A DNA stretch of 64,000 bases, from contig OZ020617.1 in the NCBI GenBank assembly GCA_963971575.1, positions 25,054,740 to 25,118,739 of the forward strand, in the 5' to 3' direction. Positions 22,886 through 34,715 of this stretch are shown piece after piece. The stretch is from Liopterus haemorrhoidalis (Eukaryota; Arthropoda; Insecta; Coleoptera; Dytiscidae). How positions within the stretch are numbered: position 1 is the stretch's first letter; each line of letters opens with the position of its first letter. A model generated the notes under the pieces. The model searched no databases, was not told the origin of the DNA, and worked only from the letters and a program-made list of their open reading frames with translations. Position numbers and translations under genes: made by a program.

Positions 22886-23585
22886 TAGGGATGTTCCGAT
22901 ACTATTGATACGATACCAGTATCGATATTTTTCATTCAATATCGCGATTTTAGTATCGATACTAATCTTCCGATACTTTATTAATATCAGTACATTTGAC
23001 CCTGTATCGTATCGTTTATTTTATTTTATTTTTTTTGTTAAATAAATATCATAAAAATAAATATTTCTGTGATTAAATTTTTTTCAATAAGAAACATTTC
23101 TAAAAATTGTACTCTTGTAAAAACTGGTAGAAGAGGTACGCAATCGCAATGGCGCAGGACATAGTACGCCAAGACACATATGTTGAAAGTTGCTGGCGCA
23201 TTTTTCCTCTATGTTTGAGGTTATGAAATGTTATTGGTTATTTTCATATTTTAATTAAAAATGTCACCACCAAGAAGCAAAGTGTGGACCTATTTTACCA
23301 ATATAGACTAAGGAGTTTTGTCGGTGCTTGCAATGAAGAAGAGTAGAGTGTTTAATTCTATTTTAAACAATCACTCAGACCTATAGGCTTCAGCAAGAGT
23401 TTATATAGACACCAGTTTTGCAAGTGAAAGATAATCCCTTTATAAAATGTTTATTATCTACTATCGTATTCCTATTTTCTTAATTCTGCTGTCCTAGATT
23501 TTTACTAACTAAACCTAAGCTAAGGTTTTTTGTTTTACTTTTGTTAGAAAATATATTTATTTATTTTTCCTATCGATACAGCTTT
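22886..23585 (+). mobile_element. hAT-type element with TATCGATA repeats
   Basis: The left end tagggatgttccgatactat begins a 130-bp zone packed with CGATAC/TATCGATA motifs in both orientations. A last tatcgata lies at about 23572, where the sequence runs into another repeat, so the right end appears lost. A BED-finger transposase start lies inside. The end sequence and subterminal motif style fit ZBED-type hAT elements. The TSD cannot be assessed. Confidence 0.55.
23261..23386 (+). pseudogene. BED zinc-finger start of a hAT transposase (broken)
   Basis: An ATG opens MSPPRSKVWTYFTNID, the typical lead of a BED finger (S-x-VW-x-YFT). A stop follows at once. In shifted frames the continuation reads EFCRCLQC and SILNNHSDL, corresponding to the C-x2-C pair and the N-x2-H part of the finger. 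The rest of the transposase is absent. BED fingers bind DNA and are found in hAT transposases and in host proteins derived from them. Confidence 0.6.
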
Positions 23586-23587
23586 TT

Positions 23588-23765
23588 ATCAGAGCCCACC
23601 CATCTGTTCCATTTTTGGAACAGATTTTTTCCGCGCTTATTCGTTTTCGTCCATACATATGTTTCTTTTTTGTGAGGTTTAGTTTACGTCTTGATAAGTA
23701 AATGGGCTGTTGTAGGCGTTAGTAGCCGTAGATATTGTGCACCAAAAAGTTTAAGTAGCAATATA
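23588..23765 (+). repeat. Repeat family G, copy 1
   Basis: This copy shares a hairpin-like block (catctgttccatttttggaa) and a later block (gttagtagccgtagatattg) with the copies at 25.3 and 63.7 kb. It is diverged and non-coding. The family is unclassified. Confidence 0.6.
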
Positions 23766-23769
23766 TTTG

Positions 23770-25280
23770 AACATTTGAAGCAATAATGATGATGATAGTA
23801 AATATCAACTGAAAAGTCCGTCTGACCTTTGGCTATACTAAATATGGTTTTATGTTTTGTATGGTTGTTTTCAAAGATATATTTAAGTTTATATAGTCAT
23901 TTTTATACTGTGATTTTTTGTATAATGAATTTTGTTAACCCAGGATATTATAACTACTATTTTCAAAATATTATTACTATAATTTAAAAAATAACATATT
24001 ACAATTTATCAGTAAGCTGAAGGCAATTCTGTACTATTATTTCTTGGATTAGACTTTGGAATATTGATTCAGATTCGTTTTATTAATCATAATTTAAAAT
24101 AAACCAAATTCTGCTTAATATCAGTAATCTTGCATGTCTGGAGAGATAATATTCGTAATAATATCTACCACGTTTGTTCGACTATCTGCACATACAAATC
24201 ATATGTAAATATTAGAATTATCCCGAGTTACAACTTTTGAATATGTCCTTGAAATTGACTGCGAATAATTGAAGTTTGCAATATTAAATTTAAAAATAAT
24301 GCGTAACCATGAATGTATTTACCTTATACGATAATAATTTATGCATTACAAATATTTAGTAATTACTGTAATTAATTGTTTAAAAAATCTTCAAAGAATT
24401 TTTTAATGTATATGTTGTTAAGTCAAGCGTTAAAGATAAATTTTATGTTAGCAATAAATTATTAAATATTTAACATTTCTGTAAAGCCGAACGTGATTTT
24501 TCATGGGAAAAATTTCTGTAATAAAATTAGTAGCTATATTTGTTTTTTTTTTTAATTTGATCGTTTTCATACGCGTTTCAGATGGCTGTGACATACATCC
24601 ACAAAAAAACATTTTTCTGTCTGTCCGAGATTCAAGCAAAACCGACTGGACATTTTTTCCTATATTTAATGATGACAGAAAAACCCCGGCTTCATTCAGG
24701 GGGATGAAAACTAAAAATTTGAAATATTTCAAAGCGCAAATAGCCATCGTTGCTGTGGTCCAAAATTTTTAACAAACTAGTTAATTTGAAATTTGTATCA
24801 CTTATTACAGACCAGTATTTTTTTTTTTTATTAGGGGCTCAGTAGTTCTTTTTTTATATTTTAGTGAATACTTGGGGGGCTAAAGTCCGTAAGCCTGCCC
24901 CATGTCTGCGCGCCTGGATATATTCAAATTCATATGTATATTTTCAAACCAAAGATAAATAAAAACTTAATTTATAAGGATACTAATAATGCAAAGCAAT
25001 AATGTAATGATAAATTTAAAAAATTATATGTATTCGACATACTTCAAAATCGACTTACGTCAAAATTGACTTACGACGGAGTCGTAGAAACGGAACTCCG
25101 TAATAAGTCTATGACTACCTCTGTTTGGTAGGATATTAGTGGTCACCTATTATAGATTCACCTTAATCTTAAAGGAAGGGCGGGAACCTCTGCTAGTTAA
25201 TAATAAAACTGTTTTAAAACATCGTTTATTACGCCCTCTCTTGTTTGTCAGAGTACTCATGGACTGGCTGATACTCTTCC
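23770..25280. other. AT-rich DNA with Helitron and family-G fragments
   Basis: At 24590-24730 the phrase ctgtctgtccgagattcaag resembles the Helitron interior at 1010. It is followed at 24735 by cgcaaatagccatcgttgct, the end motif of family G, and then caaactag|t, a possible Helitron-like CTAG end at 24779. Nothing else was recognised. Confidence 0.4.
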
Positions 25281-25284
25281 TGAG

Positions 25285-25600
25285 AGAATCGAACTTACTG
25301 TGAAATCTTGCACCTTATTTTAATGTGTTCTATTTCTAGACTGTGATATTCGATGGTAATTGGCCTCTTTACAGCCCCTTATCATCACCCAGCGTCTGTT
25401 CAATTTTTCGAACAGACTTTTATCTTATTTATTTGTATTTGTCCGTGCAAAATTTATTTTATTGAGTAGGCGTATTTTTATTGATTTTATTTATTTATTT
25501 ATTGTTTTTTAATATGTAGTGGTGTCATTGGCTGCGTTAGGCGCGAATAGCCATAGTTGCTGTGCGCCAATTTTTTTTTAAACTAATTAACTAACTCTCT
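25285..25600 (+). repeat. Repeat family G, copy 2 (uninterrupted)
   Basis: It begins agaatcgaacttactgtgaa and includes a hairpin (gtctgttcaatttttcgaac). It ends with gcgcgaatagccatagttgc followed by tgtgcgcc. GGCGC and GCGCC bracket the last 30 bases. The copy at 62.4-63.9 kb has the same order but is split by a 1.25-kb insertion after the sequence corresponding to about 25315. It is non-coding. Confidence 0.7.
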
Positions 25601-25609
25601 TGTTTGTTC

Positions 25610-26411
25610 TCAAATGGAAATAAGCACAGTCATAGACTTTCGTCCATTTCCTGTCGTTAAAATGTTTGTCTGTATGTGTCATTATTGAATAGAATAGTCG
25701 TTTCAACTTAAGACATAAAAAATTCCATGTTGTCACAAATTACCAAAAATTGTTTCTTTTATTCGCCGCTCCCGATATTCGAATACCAATTTGATTACCT
25801 CATGTAAACACGCCGGTATTCAATTATATAAGGTTCAATTTTCACATGTGTTTTTATTCAATTCGTTGAACTAATCAAAGACAACAAAACGGGAAGAAAC
25901 TTGCTCACAATATTCGTAAAAAATGTAGCTTTCTTTCCATTATTCGGTACCTGGCGTACGTTTTTTTATTCCCTAGAGTCGCTACCCTCATCTTATGGTT
26001 AACAATTTAGTGCCTACCATTTAGATTCTACTGCAGTACCATATAAAATCTGTACAAAATATTTTAGAAAAATTGCTACATGTTTTATTTAAGTATTGTA
26101 TAATTTTTCTACTATATGAGAATAAGAACCAGTATGTTATCGCCCGTTTTACTGAACTTATGTTCATGTTTATGGGCTGTTTACTTTATAACAACGTAAA
26201 ATTAATATGCTAGATTAAATAGAACTGGATTTTTGTATCTATACCTATTACTTAAATACTTCGAAATAATATTTTTAAAACTTCGAAGCTAACTAAATAG
26301 ATTCAGAGTTATCAATTTGGTTAGCCATATCAAAAAAAAATGCTCATAATAATAATGATATATTGTTATTATAATTATATTGTATGTTGTTAATTGGCGG
26401 TTTATGGACGA
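25610..26411. other. AT-rich stretch, nothing recognised
   Basis: No coding, element end or tRNA-like sequence was found. Confidence 0.5.
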
Positions 26412-26419
26412 CTCATATA

Positions 26420-26683
26420 CACCGTTCCCTCTAAGTTGCGCGCGTGCGCGCACGCTCAGTGTCTTCATCCCTGCCGCGCAGTTAAAATATCACTCGCCGA
26501 CGTAATGTTGCAAGTTTTTGGGCTTAAATGCGTATTGTTAATTATATATATATGTTAATTAAAAAAAAAATGTATAAATTTCAAAATTATTTCCTCCTCT
26601 AAAATTCTGCCCACAAGAATTTTATAGCTGCTATGTCAAATTTTTTAGCGCCCAGTGCCCATTCCGGTTTAGAGGGAACATTG
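26420..26683. mobile_element. hAT-type MITE with 8-bp TSD
   Basis: The left end caccgttccctctaag and the inverted right end tttagagggaacattg match over 13 of 15 bases. The flanks are ctcatata (26412-26419) and ctcataga (26684-26691), an 8-bp duplication with one difference. The 264-bp interior starts with a GC-rich stretch (gcgcgcgtgcgcgcacgc) and is non-coding. Confidence 0.85.
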
Positions 26684-26797
26684 CTCATAGAGACTGAAAA
26701 TATTGGAAGTTTTTTATTATCTATTTCTTTGTTTTTTAACGAAATTGTTTTCGCAACCGAAAATGGTTTTCGATTGTCATTGACTCGGTTCATTGTA

Positions 26798-27991
26798 CGA
26801 GGGCGGATTAAAAAGTTGTGCGAACTCCTAGGCGTAGATGGCACTGGTAAAATTAAATATGTGAGGTTATGTTCTATCACATGTCAATAAAATTTTATTT
26901 CGGTCTGATTTTTAGTTTGGTTTTAACAATAGCGAGAATCAGTCTGTGTGGTTTTGTTTACGAAATGGAACATTTTGAATATCGCACAGTCATCTTTTAA
27001 AAAAAGAGTTGTTGGCGAAGGAAATCCATGGCGATATAGTTATTACAGTGGGTGAGGATGTCCCTTCGTATGCAGCCATTTGCCGCTGGATGAACGAGTT
27101 CAAGAGAGAAAGAATCAGTGCCAAAGGGGATCGCTGTAAAGGACGTCCAAAAATAGCCATAGCACCGGAAATTGTTGACAAAATCCACTAGGCCATTTTA
27201 AATGACCGACGACTAAAGTTGTCAGAGGTAGCTGGCATATCGAAGAAACGCGTAGGTACATTTTATTTTAACCGAGGATTTGGATATGCGGAAGCTAGCC
27301 ATAAGATAGGTACCGAATTTGTTCTCTCCGGAGAACAAACTCATTCGATGTACATTTTCTTAGGCTGGTTTGGATAGGTTGAATAAAAATCCGGTGGATT
27401 TTTGCGTCGCTTCGTGACCATGTTAAGACGTAGTTCCATTATTATAGGCTAGAGACCAAGGAACAGTCCAAACAATTCATCGCGGTTCCCCGATTCCAAA
27501 GAAGGCAAATGTGATCCCATCAGACGGAAAAATTATGGCATCCATTTTTTCGAACGCGAAAGTGTTCTTATACATAGACTATCTTCCAAAAGTCCAAGTT
27601 TGGCAATAAAGAAAATCCTGTACCACTATGACATTGCCCCTGCCCGTTCCAGCGGCATTGTAACTCTAATCCTGGAAAAATTAAAGCCTGAAGTAGTTGG
27701 TCATCTACCATATTTGCCAGATCTGGCACTCTCTGACTTATATCTCTTTCTAAACCTAAAAAATGTCTAGTTGCAAAGAGTTTTCGGTCGGATGACGAGA
27801 TCATGATCTCCATAAATGGAATCTTGGATTCTCACGAAATAAAATAACACTTCAAGAAGATCATACAGGTGCTCCAGCATTGCTGGACTAAGTTTATAAG
27901 AATTAAGAAGTGATTATATATATAAATAAAAATTAAATTAAAATAAAAAAATCCTTCATTTTCATTCGTACTATTTTTCATCCCACCCTCA
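26798..27991 (+). mobile_element. Full-length degenerate mariner element
   Basis: The left end cgagggcggattaaaaag and the inverted right end tttttcatcccaccctca are imperfect inverted repeats, each flanked by TA (26796-26797; 27992-27993). The length of 1.2 kb is usual for mariner. Transposase remnants run on the plus strand across most of it. It lies 105 bp downstream of the hAT MITE at 26420-26683. Confidence 0.85.
26965..27913 (+). pseudogene. Mariner transposase pseudogene
   Basis: The start MEHFEYRTVI is followed by a stop/frameshift, then LLAKEIHGDIVITVGEDVPS, AICRWMNEFKRERISAKGD, GRPKIAIAPEIVDKIH* and NDRRLKLSEVAGISKKRV. These cover the paired helix-turn-helix DNA-binding region. Further on come ETKEQSKQFIAVPRFQRR, then traces of the DDE/D domain (DYLPK-like; YHY-x-APAH-like) and of the block that normally contains the third aspartate. 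The end is HCWTKFIRIKK*. Multiple stops and frameshifts mean no active enzyme. Confidence 0.88.
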
Positions 27992-28110
27992 TATTCTATT
28001 ATAAAAGCAAAATTCTTAAATTGATATAAATTTCGATATATTGAAACACGTGTTGTATGACAGATAGGCTTGTTGGAACAAGTTGACAAAATCCAGTTCT
28101 TAATTTACGA

Positions 28111-28389
28111 TTATATAAAATGAATCATGAAAAAATATGGTCCGCTAATATCCCCAGACAATATACCGCAGCAAACAGTCATTCTGCGCGACTGTAAAGG
28201 TCGTTGACGTATCAATTTTGGATTCTCAGTTGCCCAGTAGCGGCTATTCTGTTTGTTCATATAGCCACTGAGGTCAAATTGTGCTATGCCATTCATAAAT
28301 ATAGTTTCGTCAGTCATGAAAAATATGTTTGGATAATCACAGTATTGCGCTGAGGATAGAGTCGACCAGGCGCCCAACATTATATGCAA
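28111..28389 (-). pseudogene. Tc1/mariner-type (DDE_3) transposase fragment
   Basis: The frame reads FFMTDETIFMNGIAQFDLSG, then NKQNSRYWATENPKLIRQRP and MTVCCGILSGDISGPYFF. The pattern sDEa-x-F, N-R-x-N-x-R-YW-x-ENP and V-W/C-CGI-x-GPFFF is that of a transposase family common in insects. The catalytic-type aspartate/glutamate pair (DE) is visible, and the fragment lacks both ends. No terminal repeats were found around it. Confidence 0.65.
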
Positions 28390-28905
28390 TACGTAACTTT
28401 TAAATCTGAGTATTATTATTATTATGATTTATTTATCATATATATAAAATCTTTATTGCAATGTCTTATTACATAAAAATATTTGATATATTACATATAT
28501 TAGAACATACATATTCCTAAGCTACTATGTACATTTTTTTACTTTATTTTTTAATTTGTGAACTTTTATATTATATTTACAACTAGATTATGAGTGTGGT
28601 AAAAAAAGGCAGGAAAAAAACACACATTATTTATCATATAAATTTTACATGTATACATAGATTACATAGTATAATACTGATAAATAATCATTATTGTAAG
28701 ATTATCTCCAATGCAATTAGAGTATAATATCACAATTGTACCACTGTACACTGCAAGAGTCTGTATGTGGTTTTATAAAATCATTTCTTACAACGATTGT
28801 TCAAAGATCCTTAGCTTAGATTTATAACATAAAATAATTATTTCTAAGTACAGGATAAACAAAATAAACTTCACTCAAAAATAAACAATTTTCACAAATA
28901 TACGT

Positions 28906-29410
28906 GTTCATTCTACTACATCTAAAATTTGTAGTATATCTGTAAGAGTAAGAGACTTACAGAAATTTTTAAATATTTTATATATGTTACTGTTGTTTAT
29001 TGTGACTTCATTATCTTCAAGGAACTTTTGGAAACTGTTAAATACTCGAGGCAAAAAGTAGGTGTAACAATTTTGTCCAATTTTTTTTAACTTTTTTACC
29101 AGCGGCTTTATACTTATTTCTCGTTTGGTAATTATGGTTTACTGTTGTTAAATGTTCAGGATGTTTTTTCCCATATTTTAATATTCTAAAGAAATAAAGT
29201 TGGGTAACATCCATAACATCAGCTTCCTTAAACAATGCATTTGTTGGATACAGAATGCGTTTTTGACGAATTATTTTTAGAATGATTTTCTGTGCTATTT
29301 TTAATTTATTAATATGGACATCCGCAGCGCCTCCTCATGATAATATCCCATAATGATTGGACAAGTGCATAGTAAAAAGTATATAGAATTTTTCTTGGCA
29401 TTATATGATT
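28906..29410 (-). pseudogene. Jockey/CR1-type LINE, C-terminal fragment
   Basis: On the minus strand the frames give YALVQS, then GGAADVHINKLKIAQKIILK, IRQKRILYPTNALFKEADVM, TQLYFFRILKYGKKH, NYQTRNKYKA and finally KFLEDNEVTINN. This is the familiar end of jockey/CR1-like reverse transcriptases (Y-A-L-x-QS ... GG ... Q-K-x-I-x-R-I ... LF ... Y-x-TRNK). Stops and shifts are present. Upstream domains are missing. Confidence 0.78.
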
Positions 29411-29870
29411 TATAACAAGAAAACCACTGTATTTTATTTTATTTTCGATTATTTTATTTCAGTTCCATAAAAAAACATCGTTCTCTCTTCTTTTGCCGAC
29501 CTTGTAGTAATAATGATTACCTTGATCAGTAAAACAAAGTGACCAAACCGCAAAGAAAAGGCAGTAACAAGATCACAAATTTTGTATCAACACGCACGCT
29601 TATGCAGAGAGAAATATGCTCGAACTTCATTCGGATCTTTTCGAGCTCCAGTGCTGCTGTAAGTTGTAAAAAATGCAGTTATTCATCGTTGTTGCAAAAT
29701 TGATCTTAAGATGCTGTTATCTAAATGCGTTTTATACAACGGGGCCAATTAATTCTAGCCCGAATACAGTAGGAACATGACTATAATATTTTTCAATGAC
29801 CAGTCTCAATATTTACAATAAAAATTCACAAAAATAAATATTTACACAAAATACTTCCTGCAAGTAGGTT
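29411..29870. other. Unrecognised stretch
   Basis: AT-rich, with no coding or element ends seen. Confidence 0.45.
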
Positions 29871-29873
29871 ATT

Positions 29874-29960
29874 AGGTTGCCGACCTCGGTAGCGCTGAGG
29901 GAGTTCTAAAAGTTCAGGGTTCGAATCCCAGTTAGGGCATGGGTATTTGTATTCGTCCTT
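29874..29960 (+). mobile_element. tRNA-derived SINE
   Basis: It begins ttgccgacctcggtagcgct, with an A-box-like cggtagcgctgaggg. Thirty bases later comes the B-box ggttcgaatcc, then cagttagggcatgggt. These two boxes form an internal RNA polymerase III promoter. The 3.5-kb fragment shares the B-box and the following sequence. The body fades into AT-rich DNA and the 3' end is not clear. Confidence 0.75.
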
Positions 29961-32264
29961 ATTACCTTATCCTCATTAAATCAAACGAATTTTAAATATA
30001 AATAGCTCCAGACTAATCGTGAACATACGAAGTTAAAGATATATTATACTTTGTCCAACGACTTCATTACAGGAGAGATAGGGCTAATTTTGAGGAAAGT
30101 TTACACTGTGTAAATATAAGTGCCAGCATCTCTAACTAAAAGTATATAAAATGTATATTTTGATAGTTTATTTTGTTTATGAATAAAATAACAAATAAAT
30201 TTGTTATATAAATTGAGATTTTAATTTTTTTTTTATGCATTATTATTATTTACCCATTAACAAAAAATCTGGTTATTTCTTGCAATGTTTAAAATTTTTT
30301 CTGTGTGAATTAGCCTCCTAGCTTGTGCATTCAAGTCGTTAGACACAAAATAACAAGCAGGGCCCGGCCTCTCTTAAGCAATCCCTTAAGGCGCTCCTGC
30401 TATTTTAACAATGTTAGTCGGTATTGGGAGTTCGACTTGGTAACTTATTCACAGCTAGCCACACAGGAACTACAGCGCTACAGCGCTACAGTCATCCCCA
30501 ATTTTCTTTCTAGTTATCGAAATATAAACAAAGGTGATAATCATGTCCGGCGAATGTGGGAGATTAATTTATTTTTTCTTGTTCCCTCTTTAAACGTGAT
30601 GGCCAGGCACTGTAGTTTGTTCTCTGGCGTCAAGTCGCAAGGTTTCTTGCTTGTTTCATTTACAACGTTTTTTAGCTGAAGCAAATAATGCTTTATTGAA
30701 TTATAATTTAATTAGATATTACATCATTATTTCTCATATAATTTGTCATTATTTTAAATCGTTAAAATTTATTAAGAGTGTACCGTTAAGTGATTAATCA
30801 CTGCGTTCGCGGATGAAATCTGTGACAAGTTATAGTACGACGTGCCTGCGCATTATGCCTTCCCAACAACAAAAATCCAGTCAGAATCTCAATATCAAAA
30901 TCAGCAAAGAGCACGCGCGTGATTCTCTAAACTGTAAGAGACTGTTTGAACGATGTTGATATAAAGTTTAATTGTTTCATCACTGACATTAAAGGCAATG
31001 GCAACACATCATTACTCACTTTAGCATAATTGAGAGATGTTGGTCAAAGCAGTTTTTATTTATTTTGAGCGGATCTTTCTTTTAATGTATTCTCCTCAAA
31101 TACAGAAAAATTTCGGTAAAGATCTGTAGGCTTGGATACAAATTTAAACTTGTGTACAATAAACATGTACGTATTACGTTAAGTTGAACGTTATTTTTAA
31201 AGGGTTCATACACTTAAAATTAAACTTGTATTTTACGATACTTGATAAAATATGTAATGTTCCTCTTAATAACAATAAACACAAAACCGCATGAACTTAT
31301 TACCATTACCGCAGATTGTGGCATTTAATAGAGAAGATATTCAAATTTATATTTTTCTGAAGCTTTTTACCTTCGCGAAAATTTAATATCTGTGTTGTTT
31401 GTTTAGGAAATTATGGCGCTATAAACCGTGAACTTTGTTATGGTTTTGTTATATGGTTTTTATTTTATTTTCGTTTCATGTTTGTGCAAAAGCAAAATTA
31501 AAACGCTGTGTCAGTAAACATGCTAGTACCAAATTTTATTCGGGTTTTATTTTTTGTTTAATTTTCGTTAATGGCAATGACAATACACGATTTTTCAATT
31601 AGTGTACTAGATCAATCACTATGTTATGTTGCCATTTCCGAAGTTACTGTACTTAATTTCATTGCCCTACAAAAACAGTTCACAATTAAATTATCCTCAT
31701 TGTGACATGTGTTCATTTCTATTGAAAGATTTGCACGATAACATACATTCATGTAATTATAATATTTTATTTTACTGTTCCATTGTTATTATTGACAGCA
31801 TCCTGTTTTAAATGTTATTGATAAAATTGAAATATTACTAAATATATTTTAGTTGATGATTTTATAGTTGAAATTTGTTTAAAAACTTTGAGTTGTTCAT
31901 GAGGGTTTAAAGTAAGAATCATAAATGTCAAAGGGCAGATACGTGGGTATAAATGTCGTCTTCCAATTAATATTTATTGTACGCTGGAGCTTTTGTTACC
32001 CAAAGGTATTCCCTTGTCAGATTTCATATTTTAAGTGCTAACGAAAACTTTCTTGTGACAAAATATTTTCACCTATTTAGTGCTATGGACGTGTTAATAC
32101 TAATTACCCATTACAACTATATTTTCGATACCTCAAAATTATCCAGACTCAGCAAAGAATGCTACGATCTGGTGCCGGGTACTAGGTCCCCTATGATAAA
32201 ATAAGATAAAGGGCGAATGAGAACATCTCCATTGAAACGCATTTTAACGAACATTATTAAATTA
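29961..32264. other. Largely unrecognised stretch
   Basis: A GC-richer patch at 30340-30670 is open for 118 codons from an in-frame GTG at 30323. It contains a short tandem (acagcgctacagcgctacag), has no ATG near its start, and matches no family I recognise; it may be repeat-derived. The remainder is AT-rich and featureless. Confidence 0.4.
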
Positions 32265-33345
32265 AATTGTTACATATATGAAAAAAATTTATGTGAAGTG
32301 TGAATTTTCACACATTGCAGGCTTTCGCAGGTATATAATAAGTAAAAGCGGCATGCTGAGTGTGTACGACAAATTTTGCTTTGTAGTAATCACGGCAAAA
32401 TGAACGATATTTTTAAAATAATTTATCATCTGTTAATCTAAGAGCTTTAAAAACAAATTTTATGTTAAATTATTTTTTTGTTAATTTTAATTCGAATGTC
32501 TAATACCATTATTTAGTTTTCTAAATATGCAGTATTTTTTGTTGTTGTTTTAAGTCATAACCTCCGCCCCTCTGATTTCGTATACATTGAATCATAGAAT
32601 TAAATTAATAATTTCAACAATTGCTACTGGTTATTAAATTTACGCTTTTAAAAATTAAATGGAACATTTGCCAAAATATAACTAGAATTTTGAAAAAATA
32701 ATCTAAACAAAATAAAAATGCAAAAACAACTGAAAAAATAATATTGTCTCCGCCTGGAAGCGAACCTGAATTTTCAATTTAGAAAGCGAGAATGTTAACC
32801 ATTACACCAAGAAAACGTATTGATTTACTGTGTTATATAACATATTAAATATTTACATCGTGAACAAAAAAACACAAAAAATGCGTTATTTTCCGAAAAC
32901 ATAATCTGATCAAAAATTCCTGTTGTACTATTCCGGTTCACACCAATGTACATTACTCAGAATTTTTTCAGATTTTTAGTTTAAACCATCTGGGCTACAG
33001 GGTGTGGAACAAAATTTTTTTGCAGAATTTTGACAAAAATCGCGTAGAAATAATTTATTTTGAAAAAATAATATTTTGATCGTTAATCCACGTACTAAGG
33101 GTTTTCATTTCAAAAATATATTTTTTTCGATGAGCACATATTTGTTTATATTTTTAGGGTTATATGTTTTAGTATTTTTCCTATGTGTGGGTCATAGAGT
33201 TGTATAAGCATGCCAAATTCAACTCTCTAGGTTTAGCCGTTTGGCTACAATTGTTATTGAACAGACAGACAGACGAGAAAATGACGGTATAAGGATTTTT
33301 TGGTCATACCTACAAAACCCTAAAAAAGCGATTCTTCAGAAGATT
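32265..33345 (-). repeat. Repeat family R, copy 1 (minus orientation)
   Basis: This 1.1-kb segment is the inverted counterpart of 62411-63655. The shared order, read here left to right, is: a palindromic gtgtgaattttcacac, a tRNA-like block, atgcgttattttccgaaaac, gttaatccacgtactaaggg, atgagcacatatttgtttat, and cctacaaaaccctaaaaa at the right edge. It lacks the 253-bp MITE found in the 62-kb copy. It is non-coding. The right-hand part has (ACAG)n and recalls repeats with a TAGGGTT...ACCC motif seen in other insects. The class is unknown. Confidence 0.75.
32757..32829 (-). repeat. tRNA-like segment inside family R
   Basis: On the minus strand this reads tcttggtgtaatggttaaca, then ctcgctttctaaattgaaaa, then ggttcgcttcc. 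That gives an A-box (TGGTGTAATGG), an anticodon-like loop tttctaa (TCT) and a B-box-like stretch in tRNA order over about 70 bases. The acceptor ends do not pair well, so this is a tRNA-derived module, not a tRNA gene. The corresponding segment in the other copy is at 63150-63222. Confidence 0.5.
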
Positions 33346-34189
33346 ACAAATATCTTGTTTTAAACTTTTTCAATAATAATTTTCAGCTTCCCTAAATCAA
33401 TAGTTCCAAATATATTTAAGTTGGCAGTGTTCCTTGCTGCTCTGTTCCCCGCTGTGACCTATTGTCGATGAATGTTAATTTTTTAAACTAATCTACATAT
33501 TAGTGGCAACCCTATACTTTTTGTTCACCCTAAAAGTGGTTCAGGCTCCCTCGGGAGCCGATCTATAGTTGGAAAAATGTTAAGCTAAATTAATGTTGTC
33601 AGAATTAGATTTAGGTTGCATGTTTCACATCAGGGCATACTTCCCTTCGGTTCCTCTTAAAAGAATTTTTATAAAAAAATTGGTGAACTTGCAGAAAATA
33701 CGATGAATCGGAAAGAATTGCCGGGAACCCATTCTCGGGCTAGATTCTGGTTTGTCTTATTGCTAAAATCTGAATTAATGTGATATGAGAAAACCAGAGG
33801 TGTGCAAATGATGGCCTTTTCAACGTTTTCAGGTGGCACTTTGCGACGTATATAAATTCTTCTTATGTAAACCGCATGGATTAAGTCCTTCCGGAAGACC
33901 ACCTAAACTTTGAAGAGGTAGTTGACCTACATAAAAATTTAAAACTATATATTTTAAAATTAAAAAAAAAAAAAAATGTGAGGTATGATTTTTCACATAT
34001 ATGTATATGTATATATGTATATGTTTTGTGAGTGTCTAGTACAAGAAATTATGGATACTCATTAATAATCATAAAACTCGATAATGCTATCATCTATCAA
34101 CTTACATGTGTACTTATTTACGAGGTGCGTGCGCATCGAGCTTGTTGTACAGTTGTCCAGTTAGTCAATTAAGTACTGTTAACATGGTA
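33346..34189. other. Unrecognised stretch
   Basis: AT-rich with a short (TA/TG)n-like run at 33996-34025. No coding was seen. Confidence 0.45.
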
Positions 34190-34715
34190 TCACAAAAAAC
34201 TTAATTAGATCAAAAATTCCTGTTGAACTATGCCGGTTCACATTAATGGCATTACTAAGGTGTGTGACAAAAGATGTATAACATGTTTTGGTAACAATCG
34301 TATTAAAAAAAATTTTAAAAAAAATCTATTTATTGTTTTATAATCTACGCTTTAGGAACTTTCTTTTGATATCACGCAATAACTTTTTAAAAAATAATAT
34401 TTTTCCCACACAAAAATTCGATATTTTTCGGAAACTAATCTGATTAAAAATCCCTCTTGCAAATATGGCGTGGGATAAAGTTTAAAGCATTTTTTGGCGA
34501 ATATCGTGTAAAAAAAATTGTTTTATATTATTTTATTTTTTCAAAAATAAATATTTACTCAAAATAAAAAAAAAATATTTAGTTTTTCGTTTTGTTTATA
34601 TTTTTCGGGCGATGTGTATTTGAAGTCTCAGTATTTTTCCTAAATGTGGGCAGAGCTGTATATGCATCCCAAATTTCAAAAACAGTGTTTAAATTGATGG
34701 ATTTGGCTCGTAAGG
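34190..34715 (-). repeat. Repeat family R, degenerate partial copy
   Basis: It has tagatcaaaaattcctgttg and tatgccggttcacattaatg, close to 32906-32950 of copy 1. It then has a diverged run ending tttgtttatatttttcgggc, atttttcctaaatgtgggca and gcatcccaaatttcaa. The left half of the family, including the tRNA-like part, is missing. It has the same orientation as copy 1, about 1.3 kb away. Confidence 0.6.

Noticed and set aside
30323..30679. 118-codon open frame as a gene
   Set aside because: It starts at GTG, lacks recognisable domains and splice context, and contains a short tandem repeat. Kept only as a comment on the interval.
32757..32829. A functional tRNA-Arg gene
   Set aside because: A- and B-boxes are tRNA-like, but the acceptor arms do not pair properly and the segment sits inside a repeat family.
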